A program made the translations under genes and the position numbers. Under the pieces are notes generated by a model, which saw only the letters and a program-made list of their open reading frames with translations, was not told the DNA's origin and made no database searches. A stretch of DNA of 64,000 bases from Coccinella septempunctata (taxonomy: Eukaryota > Arthropoda > Insecta > Coleoptera > Coccinellidae), in contig NC_058189.1 of the NCBI RefSeq assembly GCF_907165205.1, forward strand, positions 44,294,270 to 44,358,269, written 5' to 3'. This document shows, one piece after another, positions 23,046-34,173 of this stretch. Every line of letters starts with the position of its first letter. Within the stretch, counting starts at the first letter, position 1.

Positions 23046-25049
23046 CAAATGCGAGGAGATATTGAATGAAGATACCTACTTTACAGCATATGAATGAAAA
23101 CATTTTGAAGAAAAGAACCATTTATGACTTTTCTCATATTTTCCTCGAAACGACCGAATGGAATTTTATGACGGACATTACCTACACGCATATGGAAAAA
23201 TGAAAGTTCAGGTTGTTTGAAACTAACTAAACCTGTGTCAATTCTCTGAATCGGTTAGGATGAACCGAACAAAGAAAAGCTTCCTTTCACTTCGTGATTG
23301 ATGATGTAATGCAGCTCAGATTGTTTTCATGGAATAAAATTAGATCTACGCTCCAAAATCGAAAATCAATTTCTTCTCGAACGAGGCCGACGATTCAGAA
23401 CTTGATTATTTTAAAACATTTTCAGAAAGAGGATCATTAACCTTAACATTTACTAATGACCGGCAACACCTTCGCCTCGCAAAGTAATTCGTGTTTCGAT
23501 TAGTTCATAGCATACATGTATTGCTGACATTGGTTGGTTCATCAGTATAATGAATTGAGCCTCACGACCGCTAGATGGTTGCGCTTCTGTACCTTCACTT
23601 TCGTAAGCGCCATGCTAGGTGTTGGAAATTAATAATAGAAAAGCACGCAAGGTGCGGTAATTTAGTTATTTCGATATTTTGTTGAACACTATTGTACTTG
23701 ATTAATTTTTTATCTGATTCATCAGATACGGTTGTTTTGATTCATAATAAATTAATGAGTATGGGAAACTCAAAGAATCTTCAAATTAATTATCAACGGT
23801 GTTGTTCGAAATATTAATTTCTTCCCATTTTTGTTGATTTGTTAGTTGATACCACAACTCTCTTGTGGAGGGCTGTGTTGATACTAACAAAACTCCTGGA
23901 CATTCTTGGGATATTTCTTCACCCAAGTGACCCTCACAGTTCATGGGACCTCATGAGTCGAAGTGACCCGATCAACATTGCTTTCTGCATTCTGTACACC
24001 AATATCTCAGCCAGAGTTCTGCAGGATGGAAAAATCTTCAATTCTGTCTCAGAGTTAAGACTCATTTCCCCTAAACTGCCTATAATCAGATTCACCACCT
24101 TTTTTGAGTTTCAATAGCAGTCACTGACATGAGACCTTGATAACGTCGTAATGCAATCCCATACTTGCACGTACCTGTGTTTCCTTGAATATTTGAACCG
24201 ATAACATATCCCTATTCTCTCAAATACCAACATTGATTAATGTTGTGTGTTCTTCGCCGAATGAGACCATAAATATTGAACGTGTTTGTCAATAAGTTCG
24301 AAAGTCCTATTCAATTTTCTCCCATGTAAGGCTATCGCTTCATCGTTATAATTTCTCGCCCCAACTGGTGGCGGCAATAGATGAAGGAGTGTGCAGAAAT
24401 GTAGTCTTCATTATGTTGATGAAGGATTTCCTGATTTACTCTAATGTCATGGATTCCTATGCACTTATAATGAATATAGCTCATTGTTAAATCCATTTCA
24501 GACATTCTTTTTTTACTGAATGTCTTTCCTGAGTAATAATTTCAATAAACCGCGTGACCTTGAAATAAGAAAAGCTGGTAATAGTTTTAATGTTTTTATA
24601 TATCCGTTTTTAAAGGTGAGTACACCCTGTATACTTCTTTATTCAAGTCAATTTCAGGAATCTATTACATTATCCTATAGAAATGTTCATAGAATTAATA
24701 AATAATCATAGCATTTCTTCGATCGCTTGAAGCTTTCATTATAATTACTCAAATTTAACTCCTTCATTAATTTGAACTAAAATTTCCTCACAAATTTTAA
24801 GTAGGTACATCGAAAATTATCAATATAAGTACACGATAAGCATCAGGTCCAGCATAGGATTTCAACAATAAATTTTTAAAATCCATTGCCGTAAGAGTAC
24901 AATGGAGTCGAACACAGTGCCTACAATTTGGTTGGCAATAGTAGTCAAAACAGAAATTTATGATGATGAACAGGGAAAATGACAAATTTCAGTATTTCAT
25001 TTCAAATCTGTAATGGAAGTTCGCTGGCAAGAAAATTTGTATTGCTCAT
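23046..25049. other. No gene recognised
   Basis: No frame has recognisable content; the 92-codon frame at 23839-24117 has no known motif. A lone CACCCTGTATAC element end lies near 24624. Confidence 0.4.
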
Positions 25050-25090
25050 ATATCGCACACCTAGATCTAAACAGAGTCAACTCAAAAATC
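25050..25090 (+). repeat. Left terminal inverted repeat
   Basis: It pairs with 28772-28812, one mismatch (G/A) within the clear match. Just inside, CAAAAATCTCAATTTTTGAG forms a small extra hairpin. Confidence 0.85.
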
Positions 25091-25426
25091 TCAATTTTTG
25101 AGTTATTCACACCATCGAATTCCTTATTTTAGTACCCACCGACCAATAAAACAGAATCAAAAATAACACCTCTACTCGACCCTAGATGGCGCTGAATGTC
25201 CCTATTTATGAACGAGCAAGCCTCTCCTTACACCACCAAAACAGCAATATTGCTAGTAACCATCGGAACTGCAAGCGGAACAGACGTACTTGAAGCCAAC
25301 AAGTTGGAGTTATTTCGAGTTGAATCCCTTTTGATGGAAATTGAACAAATTATATTTTGAGTTATCGCCGTTTTGACGACTAGTGCAGAGTTATTTGATA
25401 TTTTATTTTCAGTTGAACCAGTATCG

Positions 25427-25808
25427 ATGGCAGGGTAAGTAAAGTTTTCATTTTTATTTAGGATTGATTCCATATTGTTAGAAAACTTTTCAGTTTAGAG
25501 TTAATTCTGTTTTGTTGAGTAATTGTTTTTCGTACCTATATTTCTCCAAAGAAACGAATGAAATGAATTTCTTTTGTTGATGATAATAAAATTCTTTCTT
25601 TTCAATATAATTGAATTTTTTTTTGGCCTCCCGAGACTTTTTTCCGTTTCATACAGATCAATTTTTGAGTTAGATCCCTTTAGATGGATTCTGCCGAATC
25701 TAATTCTATAATATCGTTAATAGGATTGAATAATTCTTCTGAGAGCTTCTTGAATTAATTTGGCGAATCGGACCCCATGAGTCAATGAATGAATAATTTC
25801 TGTTTCAG
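25427..25808 (+). other. Probable first exon end (25427-25434) and intron (25435-25808) of transposase
   Basis: ATG at 25427 is followed by GCAGG and a strong donor GTAAGT at 25435. At 25797-25808 there is a typical acceptor (TTTCTGTTTCAG). Joining them keeps the frame and gives the start MAGQNLKRGRF in place of the unspliced MNNFCFRQNLKRGRF. The acceptor sequence itself encodes CFR in the unspliced version, a sign that translation from 25789 is an artefact. Confidence 0.6.
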
Positions 25809-28023
25809 GCAAAATTTGAAACGTGGCCGGTTCTTAGTGAATTTAGTAATGGAAAGAGACAAAGAAAACAACACTCCTTCTAACATACTTCCGCAACACC
25901 CACCTCTGGAAGATGTCAGTAAGATGTCATCAATTGATGAAGTACCATCTGCGGCAACCCATGCTGCATTATCCAGGTTAGATAATAACTATTACATTTC
26001 ACCAATACGGAGCGAAGAAAGTGATTTCGACGACTCCGATGCAGATCCAAATTTCGAATTGTCACCGAGGAATACCGAATATAAATTTGTACCACTCTTA
26101 CCTCCTAATCCTAATGGATCATTGAGTCCGTCCAGCACCAGCAGCTCAAGCTCATCCGAATCTAATGATTCCTCGGACAGCGATAGGGACAAAGTAGTCC
26201 CTCAGAGTCCTATAGTTGCTGAAATAAATTTTCAAGAACCAGAAGTAGAAAAAAAAAGTAAAAAAAGAATAAGAAAACCAGCGAAATGGAAATCTAAGGT
26301 AGCAAAAACGCTGAGAAATTCTGGTAAAGCCTACCAGTCTTTATCAAAATTGAAAAAACTAATGCCAGAGAGAAAAGTTGGACCATCCTGTGAAGAGAAA
26401 TGTCGGTTGAAATGCAGAAGTAAAATCGATGAAATGTCGAGGCAACAGCTCTTTGATGCATTCTGGGGCCTCGGCAATCTTGAAAGACAGAGAGAATTTG
26501 TAGTAAGACACTCTCAACAAATTAAGCCTAAATATCGATACTCCAGTACACAAGATTTTAGAGAGCTCAACACCGCATTTTCTTTTGAGGTAAATGGATG
26601 CAAAATCAGAGTATGCAAGCCATTTTTTAAATCTACACTTGACATAAGCTATAAAGCGATAAAAACAGCACTGTCTAAGAAAACGGAATCCGGAGTTATT
26701 GATGCCGATTTGAGGGGAAAACATGCTAACCATCCCACTATTGACCCACAAATTAAAAAGAGTGTTATAGATTTCATAAATTCTATTCCTAGGATTGAAT
26801 CTCATTACTTGAGAGCTCAAACAACAAGAGAATTTATTGCAAGAGATAAATCATTGGCCGATATCTATAGAGATTATAAGCAATTTCGTGAGAGGGATGG
26901 ATTACCTGTTGCTACATCTTCCACATTCAACAGGATATTCAACACAGAATTCAATATATCTTTTTTTTTACCAAAAAAAGATCAATGTGATCTTTGCGAA
27001 AGGTACAAAAACTCAGACGGAGAAGAAAAGAGCCGGCTCAGCCAAGAATATGAACAGCATCTGAAAGAAAAGAGTTTGGCAAGAACTGAGAAAGAAAAGG
27101 ATAAGAATAGGACAGATGGTACCATCACAGCAGTTTATGACTTACAAGCAATGCTGCAGATTCCGAAGGGACAAATATCCCTCTTCTTTTATAAATCTAG
27201 GATCAATTGCCTGAATTTTACCATAAGCGATTTGAAAGTAAAGGATGTAATTTGCTACTTTTGGGACGAAACTGAAGGAAAAAGAGGGGCTGTAGAAATT
27301 GGTAGCTGCATACTCCACTACATTCAATCTCAGGTAGACCAAAATCCCAATAGAGAGATTGACTTGATTTTCTACTCAGACAATTGTGGTGGTCAACAAA
27401 AAAATAAATTCCTTTTATCAGCCTATGCCTACGCTGTCAACAAATTGTCAGTTAAGTCAATCACTCATAAGTTTTTGATACGGGGTCATTCCCAAAACGA
27501 GGGTGACAATGTACATAGCGTGATTGAAAAACAAATCAAAAGATATCTGCAGATTTTCATTCCCGAGCAGTACAAAACTTTGATTGTTACTGCAAAAAAA
27601 ACCGGCAAACCATACAGAGTTATAGAAATGACTCATAATAAATTTTATGATGTCAAAGCATTACAGGAATCATGGGGAACCAACTTCAACACAGACGAGG
27701 AGAAAAATCAGATTAAGTGGCAGGACATAAAGATTCTAAGAGTTGAAAAAGCACAACCTGAGGCATTTTTCTATAAGACATCATTCAGTGAGGAAGCTTA
27801 TAGAAAAGCTTGTGTACGGAAAAGAGTTCCCCGCACAAGAGCAAATGGGTCACCAAGCGATGAATCGTTATTTTCAATTGGCTTAACACAGGCCTACACC
27901 GAAAAAATTGCCTTGTCTGATGCGAAAAAAAAAGACATACGAGAATTGATTGATAAGAACGTTATTCCAAAAACCTACTATGATTTGTATTATAAAAGTG
28001 TTCTGGGCGATAATGATAGTTAA
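25789..28023 (+). CDS. DDE-type transposase (DUF7869-like)
   Basis: The 744-codon frame presumably encodes the enzyme that cuts and pastes this element. N-terminal third: acidic/Ser-rich disordered part with a long Ser run (about 108-130), then a Lys-rich basic stretch (KKSKKRIRKPAKWKSKVAK). A Cys-rich part follows (CEEKCRLKCRSK, about 202-212), then a helical domain with RDKSLADIYRDYKQF and a DQCDLCERYK zinc-type knuckle near 403. The catalytic part shows VYDLQAMLQIPKG (first Asp), ICYFWDETEGKRGAVEIGSC, FYSDNCGGQQKNKF (second Asp) and IRGHSQNEGDNVHSVIEKQ (candidate third acidic residue plus His). It ends VIPKTYYDLYYKSV, a conserved tail of the family. The real start is probably ATG 25427 through a spliced first exon. 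No stops or frameshifts were found, so it may be recently active. Superfamily label (Sola) is tentative; the domain match is from memory. Confidence 0.8.
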   Translation: MNNFCFRQNLKRGRFLVNLVMERDKENNTPSNILPQHPPLEDVSKMSSIDEVPSAATHAALSRLDNNYYISPIRSEESDFDDSDADPNFELSPRNTEYKFVPLLPPNPNGSLSPSSTSSSSSSESNDSSDSDRDKVVPQSPIVAEINFQEPEVEKKSKKRIRKPAKWKSKVAKTLRNSGKAYQSLSKLKKLMPERKVGPSCEEKCRLKCRSKIDEMSRQQLFDAFWGLGNLERQREFVVRHSQQIKPKYRYSSTQDFRELNTAFSFEVNGCKIRVCKPFFKSTLDISYKAIKTALSKKTESGVIDADLRGKHANHPTIDPQIKKSVIDFINSIPRIESHYLRAQTTREFIARDKSLADIYRDYKQFRERDGLPVATSSTFNRIFNTEFNISFFLPKKDQCDLCERYKNSDGEEKSRLSQEYEQHLKEKSLARTEKEKDKNRTDGTITAVYDLQAMLQIPKGQISLFFYKSRINCLNFTISDLKVKDVICYFWDETEGKRGAVEIGSCILHYIQSQVDQNPNREIDLIFYSDNCGGQQKNKFLLSAYAYAVNKLSVKSITHKFLIRGHSQNEGDNVHSVIEKQIKRYLQIFIPEQYKTLIVTAKKTGKPYRVIEMTHNKFYDVKALQESWGTNFNTDEEKNQIKWQDIKILRVEKAQPEAFFYKTSFSEEAYRKACVRKRVPRTRANGSPSDESLFSIGLTQAYTEKIALSDAKKKDIRELIDKNVIPKTYYDLYYKSVLGDNDS

Positions 28024-28252
28024 TAATTATTATTGCTTCATTGTCTTTGAAATTCCTTAATCATGACTTCCTCGCTCCTGAAAAAAATTGTGATGATTTT
28101 CAAAACCAAAGTTTTTTATAAGTTTCCACAGCGATGATCTCGAAGTGTCATTTTTTTAGTTTTGTAAGTCAAATATGATATATTTGATCTGAACTTGTAA
28201 TCTTTTTTAGAAAAGATTGTTCTTATATTTTTGTATTATGTTACAATTTATG

Positions 28253-28258
28253 AATAAA
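28253..28258 (+). terminator. Poly(A) signal of the transposase gene
   Basis: AATAAA, 230 bases after the stop codon, inside the element. Confidence 0.55.
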
Positions 28259-28771
28259 TTTTATTTTTTACTACATAATATTTTCAGCAGTACATCATGG
28301 GCATTATTTTTCAACAGAAAAAAAATGATTGTTTTCAGTACCTACTAATTCCTTTGCTTTCTCGCTAATTTATCATCCAACTTACACATTTCTTTTTATC
28401 AAGACCCCTTTATAACCTAGCACCTTATCCCTATTATTGGCAAAAAATCGCCCAATGGATTGAACTAAATATAAATGGCACATAGTGCTAATTCATTTTA
28501 AGTCTAAGTTGCCCTTTCAAAAAGGAGTCAACTCAAAACTAAATTCACCAATACTGGCCTAACTCGAAATAATACAACAAATACATCGAAATTGTTAAGC
28601 AAAAGGGAAATAATTACAAAAATCTAATTTTCGGCACCAAAACATGATCCAAACAATTCCCACGATATAATTGTTCTCCTAGCTACACGTAAGATGAAAT
28701 AATCCATGGATGAAACATCTGCAGTGTATAGTGACGAAGAAAACAGTTTTTCGCCATTTCTGGAAAGTCAG

Positions 28772-28812
28772 CTTTTTTGAGTTGATTCTGTTTAGATCTA
28801 GGTGTGCGATAT
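28772..28812 (-). repeat. Right terminal inverted repeat
   Basis: Reverse complement of 25050-25090. Confidence 0.85.
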
Positions 28813-30026
28813 TATAATATGCAGCATTCGCTTTTAGTTCCTATTATTGTATAGCCATTGAGCAAAACGTTTTTCAATGTGTTCTCAATTTTTATTAGTT
28901 CAGATGATTAGATGACAATTCAGATGTGATATATTAGATATTGCTGTGGTTCTTGTTAATTATGCATGCACGGAATAATTAACACAACTATGCCCATTGT
29001 TGAATAATTGTTCCCAATAAAATCATTTTATTTTTGTGCTGATTTTCACGGAAATAAACCGAATGATTTGCATCGCTTGCTTTTGACTCCTAGACAATTG
29101 AATGTTACTAATTCAAGTCAATTTTATGAATTATTTCTTTGAAAAATAATCTAACACGAATATATAGGGTCCGCAAGCTTTCTATGGTCAAGCAAAACTT
29201 GAAAACTATAATCTTGCTCGAAATTAAGTGTACTCCATAGGAAATTCCCATAGTCCCATAGTTTCAAGTTATGCCTTGGTGTCATTGAAAATAGAATCTT
29301 GAATAACTTCACATGCTTTATAGGAAATTTTTCCGTTGCAAATTACCTGTAGCAGCAATGTGTGAAATTTGCCAGAGGTAACTTGCATAACCTCTACAAA
29401 CTGATGCTCAGCGTTGAAGATCCAGTATTCAAATGGTACCAATATGATATCATGAACATCATTTTCCAAATTACTGTGACAAATGGAGATATTGGATGAC
29501 CAACAGAACAACCGCTATTCTAACTGAACGCATTAAATATTTTTAGTTTATCAAGGAGTAATGCGTTTGACAGTGCGTTACATAACCCAATTCTTTTAGC
29601 CTGAAAACAGGCCCAAGATACCGTCATAAATCACTATGATTTGAATTTAGTGTTTCCTGGGTCTGCTAAACTGAACCTATTGATTGAAGAATATTCTGGG
29701 AGGGGTTTGCATTTTTTCTGGTTGAAACTTGTTTCTCACCCAACATCATAATAAAAATAAATACCTATGTTCCCTGTGTTTCAAATGTTGGGATAGGAAG
29801 ACCCATTACAAGTTCGAATTGGCATTGAGAAAATATGGAATTTTATTCATTCAAAACTATATATGCGTCAAATTTGAGAAGAATGAATTAATATCTCCAC
29901 TCGTATCTCCAGGACCTTAAGGTTTTTGTTGGAGGATGTTGACATAAACCGGGGTTGAAATTTTGTGAGGAGTCCAAAAATGTAATAAAATGAAGCATTT
30001 TCTGTCCGTATTTTCTCGTTGTATGG
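28813..30026. other. No gene recognised
   Basis: AT-rich spacer; frames here are short and carry no known motif. Confidence 0.45.
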
Positions 30027-30790
30027 TTGAGAAAGTGGAGACTAAAACTCAACCCTAAAAAATAGAAATTTATACTTTTTCACCATAAAAGCAACCAGAA
30101 CTCCCCAACTATATATCCTTGGAAAACACCACCTTAAAACCAAGCACAAGCTGCAGATATCTTAAAATGACAATTGACCACAAACTGAATTTTAAAATGC
30201 AACTAAAATCCACTAAGGAAGAAACAATCGATAGAGCTAGCCATTTCAGAAAACTAACATACAGTAATGAAGGTATTGGGGTAGAAACAGCCAGCAAAAT
30301 ATATAAGATGATTTGCAGACTTCTGATAGATTATGGACACCAAATCCTGGGACAATGCAATAAAGGTGCCATCAAAATGATAGAAGTGGCGGAACGCACT
30401 AGTCTACGGAACATTACTAAAATATAGGACATCCGAACAATCCACTACATAACCCAGCCAACGAATATCTTTACGAGAAGACAAAAATAGAACCTATAAG
30501 TAGCAGAATACAGAGACTAAACAAGAAATTTATCAGTTAACAACACAACATTAATACAATAGAACCACTAATGTATATATGCTATGTATATAGCATATCT
30601 CACCTTGAAAGACCCAACAGGAAACTACCAGAACAACCAATAATCCAATATTAACTTAGCCTACTTTTATATTCTACTCTATATTTCACAGACTTGCATA
30701 CTATCTACATATCATTATATTGTAAAACATGAATTGTACAGGGGCCCCGGTCGATAGCCCTTTGAAAGGTTTTCAATAAAGTTATTTTCC
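30027..30790 (+). pseudogene. Jockey-like LINE reverse transcriptase, C-terminal relic with 3' end
   Basis: A frame around 30030-30115 reads KWRLKLNPKK, one stop, KFILFHHKSNQNSPTIY. A second frame continues from 30119 with ENTTLKPSTSCRYLKMTIDH, KLNFKMQLKSTKEETIDRAS and GVETASKIYKMICRLLIDYG. After the stop at 30425-30427 the remains read as RTIHYITQPTNIFTRR-like residues. The order (K-T-E type block, then YL-x-hTIDxxLNF, then the helical end) is that of the region after the RT catalytic core in Jockey/I-like elements. The 3' end has CAATAAAG before CT repeats at 30771-30800. It is cut at the 5' side and frame-shifted, so inactive. Confidence 0.6.
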
Positions 30791-30889
30791 CTCTCTCTAT
30801 CTTCTCTGTTCGAGAAAACAAAATTTGGCTAAAATTCTGGAATAACTGCAACAAACCTATGCACTAGTGCGACATTTTTCTACTTTTCA

Positions 30890-31105
30890 CATTTTTCAAT
30901 ATTTTCGAGACTTTCATAGATTTTCTCAACAGACTGCCTCATGGCCATCTGAAACTTTACAAAATTTCATACTTTTCTGAAAATGGCCCTCAAATCAATA
31001 TTTTAACCAGTCTAAAGGTTTTAGTAACACATTTGAAACATAGATGGCTTCAGTTACTTTAGTCGCTTAGTTTCCCATCTTTCTACTCTATAATCTAGTT
31101 AATTT
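30890..31105 (+). repeat. Dispersed repeat, second copy (see 22546-22800)
   Basis: Same landmark order as the copy at 22546-22800, about 75-80% alike by eye. Confidence 0.55.
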
Positions 31106-32484
31106 CTTATATTACATAAAAGCTTCTTCAAAAGGTGACAAATTTTTCGTTATTGATACAAAAATCTATCTGATGATCTGACCTGAGTCATGAGAATCAG
31201 CCATCTCAAGTTTCCATCATATGAAGATCGGCAGAACTCAATTGAATATACGCGGCAGATGAGGTAGGAGAACGGAGTTTGAGAAAAAGTTTCGTTGCCA
31301 AAAATACCGGTGAATTGACGGAACCTATCAATTAGCCTAATTAATTTGCTCCTAATTATCCCACACTAGCTCAACATCGGTATCGCTTAATCTTCGGACG
31401 GGCTCTAAAGCCATCTTTTTCGTACGAATTCCAAAAGTGACCTCATCTGAAAATTTATTGCACCGCAGCCCGAATCTAGATATACGCCCGAGATTTATAT
31501 GCTCCATTCGATTTGAATTAGAGCCCGATCCAACATCTGGATGGTATCTCACCGCATATCTGATGAGGGCACTTTTTATTGGACCATAAAGATCGCGAAC
31601 GATTCCAAACAGCTCACTTTTCGGGATTAATTGCTACAGGCATGTCTTGCAGTATCTCAAATTTGAATATACATCATTCGAAGGAATTTTAATGATCGCA
31701 AATGGCCGAATGACTCTATTCGAAAATCGTTTTATGGTGAAAGATTTTCGTACCCGTTTTTAACGTTCTCAGCTGGCCATATAACTTTCCTGAGATTGTT
31801 CTAGTTGAATAAGAACAGTATCGCGAGAGGTAGAAAGATCAGGTCATCCTAGATCTGATAAGTTTTGCACTGCTACTCATAAAATGAGAGCGTTACCATC
31901 TTGCACAAATGTCTGCACATATCGAATACTGAGCCGAATAAAGTCTCAAACTGAACTAAGCAGCAAATGAAGTGGGACAGCAGAAAACATAGAAAAATGG
32001 CTAAAAAATTGCCTAAGTTTGACTCCGACATTATTTCCATGATGTTTGATTTTGACCTCGAGATGCAAAACCTCATCCTTCGCCCATATGCCACTGGCAC
32101 AGATTGATTTTTTTTTTTTTCATATCTTCTTGTTGTACAGGGTGTGAATGTAAGGCAGCCAAGAATTTTCGTTTTTTGCCGAAGAATTTGGGAATAGCAG
32201 AGGACTTTCCAAATTTTTTTTATGCTTCGTGGATCTTTAGCTCAACACCTCGACATTTTGCCACTTTTCGGGTACAATTCGTTCCATGGAAATACACTGA
32301 AAATCTCAATTTTAATGAAAGTTAACTCTACATTGACTCAATAACTTATTTTTTATGTTCTCTCGGGAAGGTTTTGGACGAAACAAGACACATTAAATGG
32401 AAGAAAAATTCAGGATTTCACCGAATCTTATGTGAAAGAAGAGAAATGAACAATTTTTAAATTACTGAAATGCTGATACGTGAT
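31106..32484. other. No gene recognised
   Basis: No assignable frame. A somewhat less AT-rich patch at 31340-31860 has no recognisable content. A single element end TACAGGGTGTGAATG begins at 32137. Confidence 0.4.
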
Positions 32485-33504
32485 TTAATACTTGGTATTT
32501 CCACCCCTTGCGTTAATTACAGCTCGGCAACGACGGTTCATACTCAAAATTTTCTGATCTATTCCTTCCCAGATTTCTCCGAGTTGGATTCCTAAGTCAT
32601 TAAGAGTAGCTGGATGATTTTCTGAACTTCTGAGCCTTCTATTGAGGTTGTCCCAAACCTGCTAAATCGGATTGAGATCTGGACTTCTTGCTGGCCATTC
32701 CATTCGAGAGACTTCAACCTCTTCAAGGTACTCCTGAACGATGCGCGCACGATGGGGTCTGGCATTATCGTCCATAAAAATGAAATTTTCACCAATGTAT
32801 GGGGCAAATGGCACTACATGCTCTTCAAGAATGTTCCTTATATACTTATCAGCATTCATAGCTCCCTTATCAACCACCATTAGGTCTGTGCGAGCAGTCA
32901 AAGATATTCCACCCCATACCATAATCGATCCTCCCCCGAAACCAGTAGTATTCAGGAAATTGCACTGAGCATATCTTTCATGTAGACGTCTGTATACAAG
33001 GGAACGACGATCACGATGGCAGAGGCAGAATCTAGACTCATCTGGGAAGAGAACTCTTTCCTAATCGGCCTGTTCCCAATGGATATGTTATCTCGCAAAA
33101 TCCAAACGCGCACTTCGATGGGCTGGGGTAAGAGCTGGGCCTCTTGCCGCGACACGAGGCCTTGAATCATATTCTCTGAGGCGATTTCTTATTGTCTGAG
33201 TGTTAATTTGCACCTCATGAGTTTGCTCAAGCTGAATCTGAAGGAGGCGAGCGGTTGCAAACCGTTGTCTCAACGAAGAAACTCACAAGTAACGTTCTTG
33301 AATGGCAGCTGTTACCCGTGGTCTACCCTGTCCTGGTCTTCGGACATTCATACCTGTCTCCCTGAATCGCTGCAACATTCTGGACAAACACGTATGGGAA
33401 ACTGCAAACCTTTCTGCAATTCTTGTGTATGTCCACCCTTCTTCTCGCAAAACTACCGCTTGGGCACATTCCTCTTGGGTCAAATTGCGTGTTTCGCGTT
33501 GCAT
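32485..33504 (-). pseudogene. Tc1-like (DD34E) transposase with four in-frame stops
   Basis: One unbroken minus-strand register of 339 codons runs from ATG 33504 to TAA 32485, the usual length of a Tc1 transposase, with no frameshift. The N-terminal paired-type helix-turn-helix is clear: LTQEECAQAVVLREEGWTYT, RIAERFAVSHTCLSRML, then an RPGQGRPRVT AT-hook-like linker, then a second helix domain with INTQTIRNRLREYDSRPRVA. Catalytic parts: FPDESRF (Asp155), MVWGGIS, MDDNARPHRA (Asp246) and WPARSPDLNPI. In-frame stops: TGA at codon 74 (33283-33285), TAA at 139 (33088-33090), TAG at 148 (33061-33063) and TAG at 281 (32662-32664). Codon 281 is exactly where the catalytic Glu of DD34E belongs, before QVWDNLNRR. 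The right outer end is probably near 33780, where CACTGCGCAAAAAAAG (complement) lies; no matching left end was found. Confidence 0.88.
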
Positions 33505-33754
33505 AGCGATGGAGTGTAGAAAATCAAACGAAAGAAAAACTATTGATCACTAGAATTGATCGAGAACAACTGATTTTAGAATGGAGCCCATACATTCAAA
33601 ATCTTTTAATATCATCTTTGTTTATTCCTGCTGGGAAAAAACATCTGTATTGAAGGAAACCGTTGAAAGTGGATAACATATGTATGCATAATTCTGATAA
33701 AAATAATTATCTTTGAGAACACCCTGAGTTGTAGAATAAAATTGAGATTTCCAT

Positions 33755-33783
33755 AATGTGCGTTACTTTTTTTGCGCAGTGTA
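33755..33783 (-). repeat. Probable terminal repeat of the Tc1-like element
   Basis: Read on the minus strand it gives CACTGCGCAAAAAAAGTAAC, of the usual Tc1 end type (CACTGC, then A-run, then GTAACG). It lies 250 bases before the transposase start. Its partner at the other end is missing from the window, so the left end may be deleted. Confidence 0.45.
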
Positions 33784-33933
33784 TAACCACTTTATTAAAT
33801 CACTTCTTTTTCTGGAAATTCTAGATACTCGTATAGCTTTCGAACATTACTGTTTTAATAGCAGTATTGGAATAATGTTTTCAATTAATCCGAACTTTAT
33901 AACTATTTCCATGAATTTCTTCATCTTAATACC

Positions 33934-33939
<6 letters not shown>

Positions 33940-33967
<28 letters not shown>
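33940..33967. repeat. TA microsatellite
   Basis: Run of TA repeats left of the hairpin element; a second run is at 34153-34173. Confidence 0.8.
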
Positions 33968-34000
33968 GAAGTTATAGGATACTAGTCGTTTGTGAAATTA

Positions 34001-34152
34001 TTGATTTGAATTAAGGGTGTTTCGACTATTTTTCAGGGCAAAATTCCAATGAGAGTCAACGATAGTTGACGAAATATAGAGCTTTAATATAATTTGACTC
34101 TCATTGGAATTTTGCCCTGAAAAATAGTCGAAACACCCTTAATTCAAATCAA
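34001..34152. mobile_element. Perfect-hairpin mini-element (59-bp arms)
   Basis: 34001-34059 is a perfect reverse complement of 34094-34152 (sum 68153), with a 34-base loop. Arms start TTGATTTGAATTAAGGGTG. TA-repeats lie to both sides, suggesting insertion at TA-rich DNA. It has no coding capacity; a MITE or a recent inverted duplication. Confidence 0.75.
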
Positions 34153-34173
34153 TATATATATATATATATATAT

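Larger units (their letters stand above)
25050..28812 (+). mobile_element. Complete DNA transposon with DDE transposase (Sola-like?)
   Basis: Inverted ends at 25050-25090 and 28772-28812 match: ATATCGCACACCTAGATCTA, then AACAGA(G/A)TCAACTCAAAAA. The outermost ATAT is its own reverse complement, so it may be either TIR or a 4-bp target-site duplication (element then 25054-28808). A 4-bp duplication would suit the Sola superfamily. Inside are one probable intron, the 744-codon transposase frame and a poly(A) signal at 28253. Coordinates of TIRs sum to 53862. Confidence 0.82.

Noticed and set aside
26359..26820. 153-codon minus frame
   Set aside because: It is antisense to the transposase; no family match and no start context.
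33208..33553. Two overlapping + frames of 103 and 83 codons
   Set aside because: They are antisense to the Tc1 transposase N-terminal domain.
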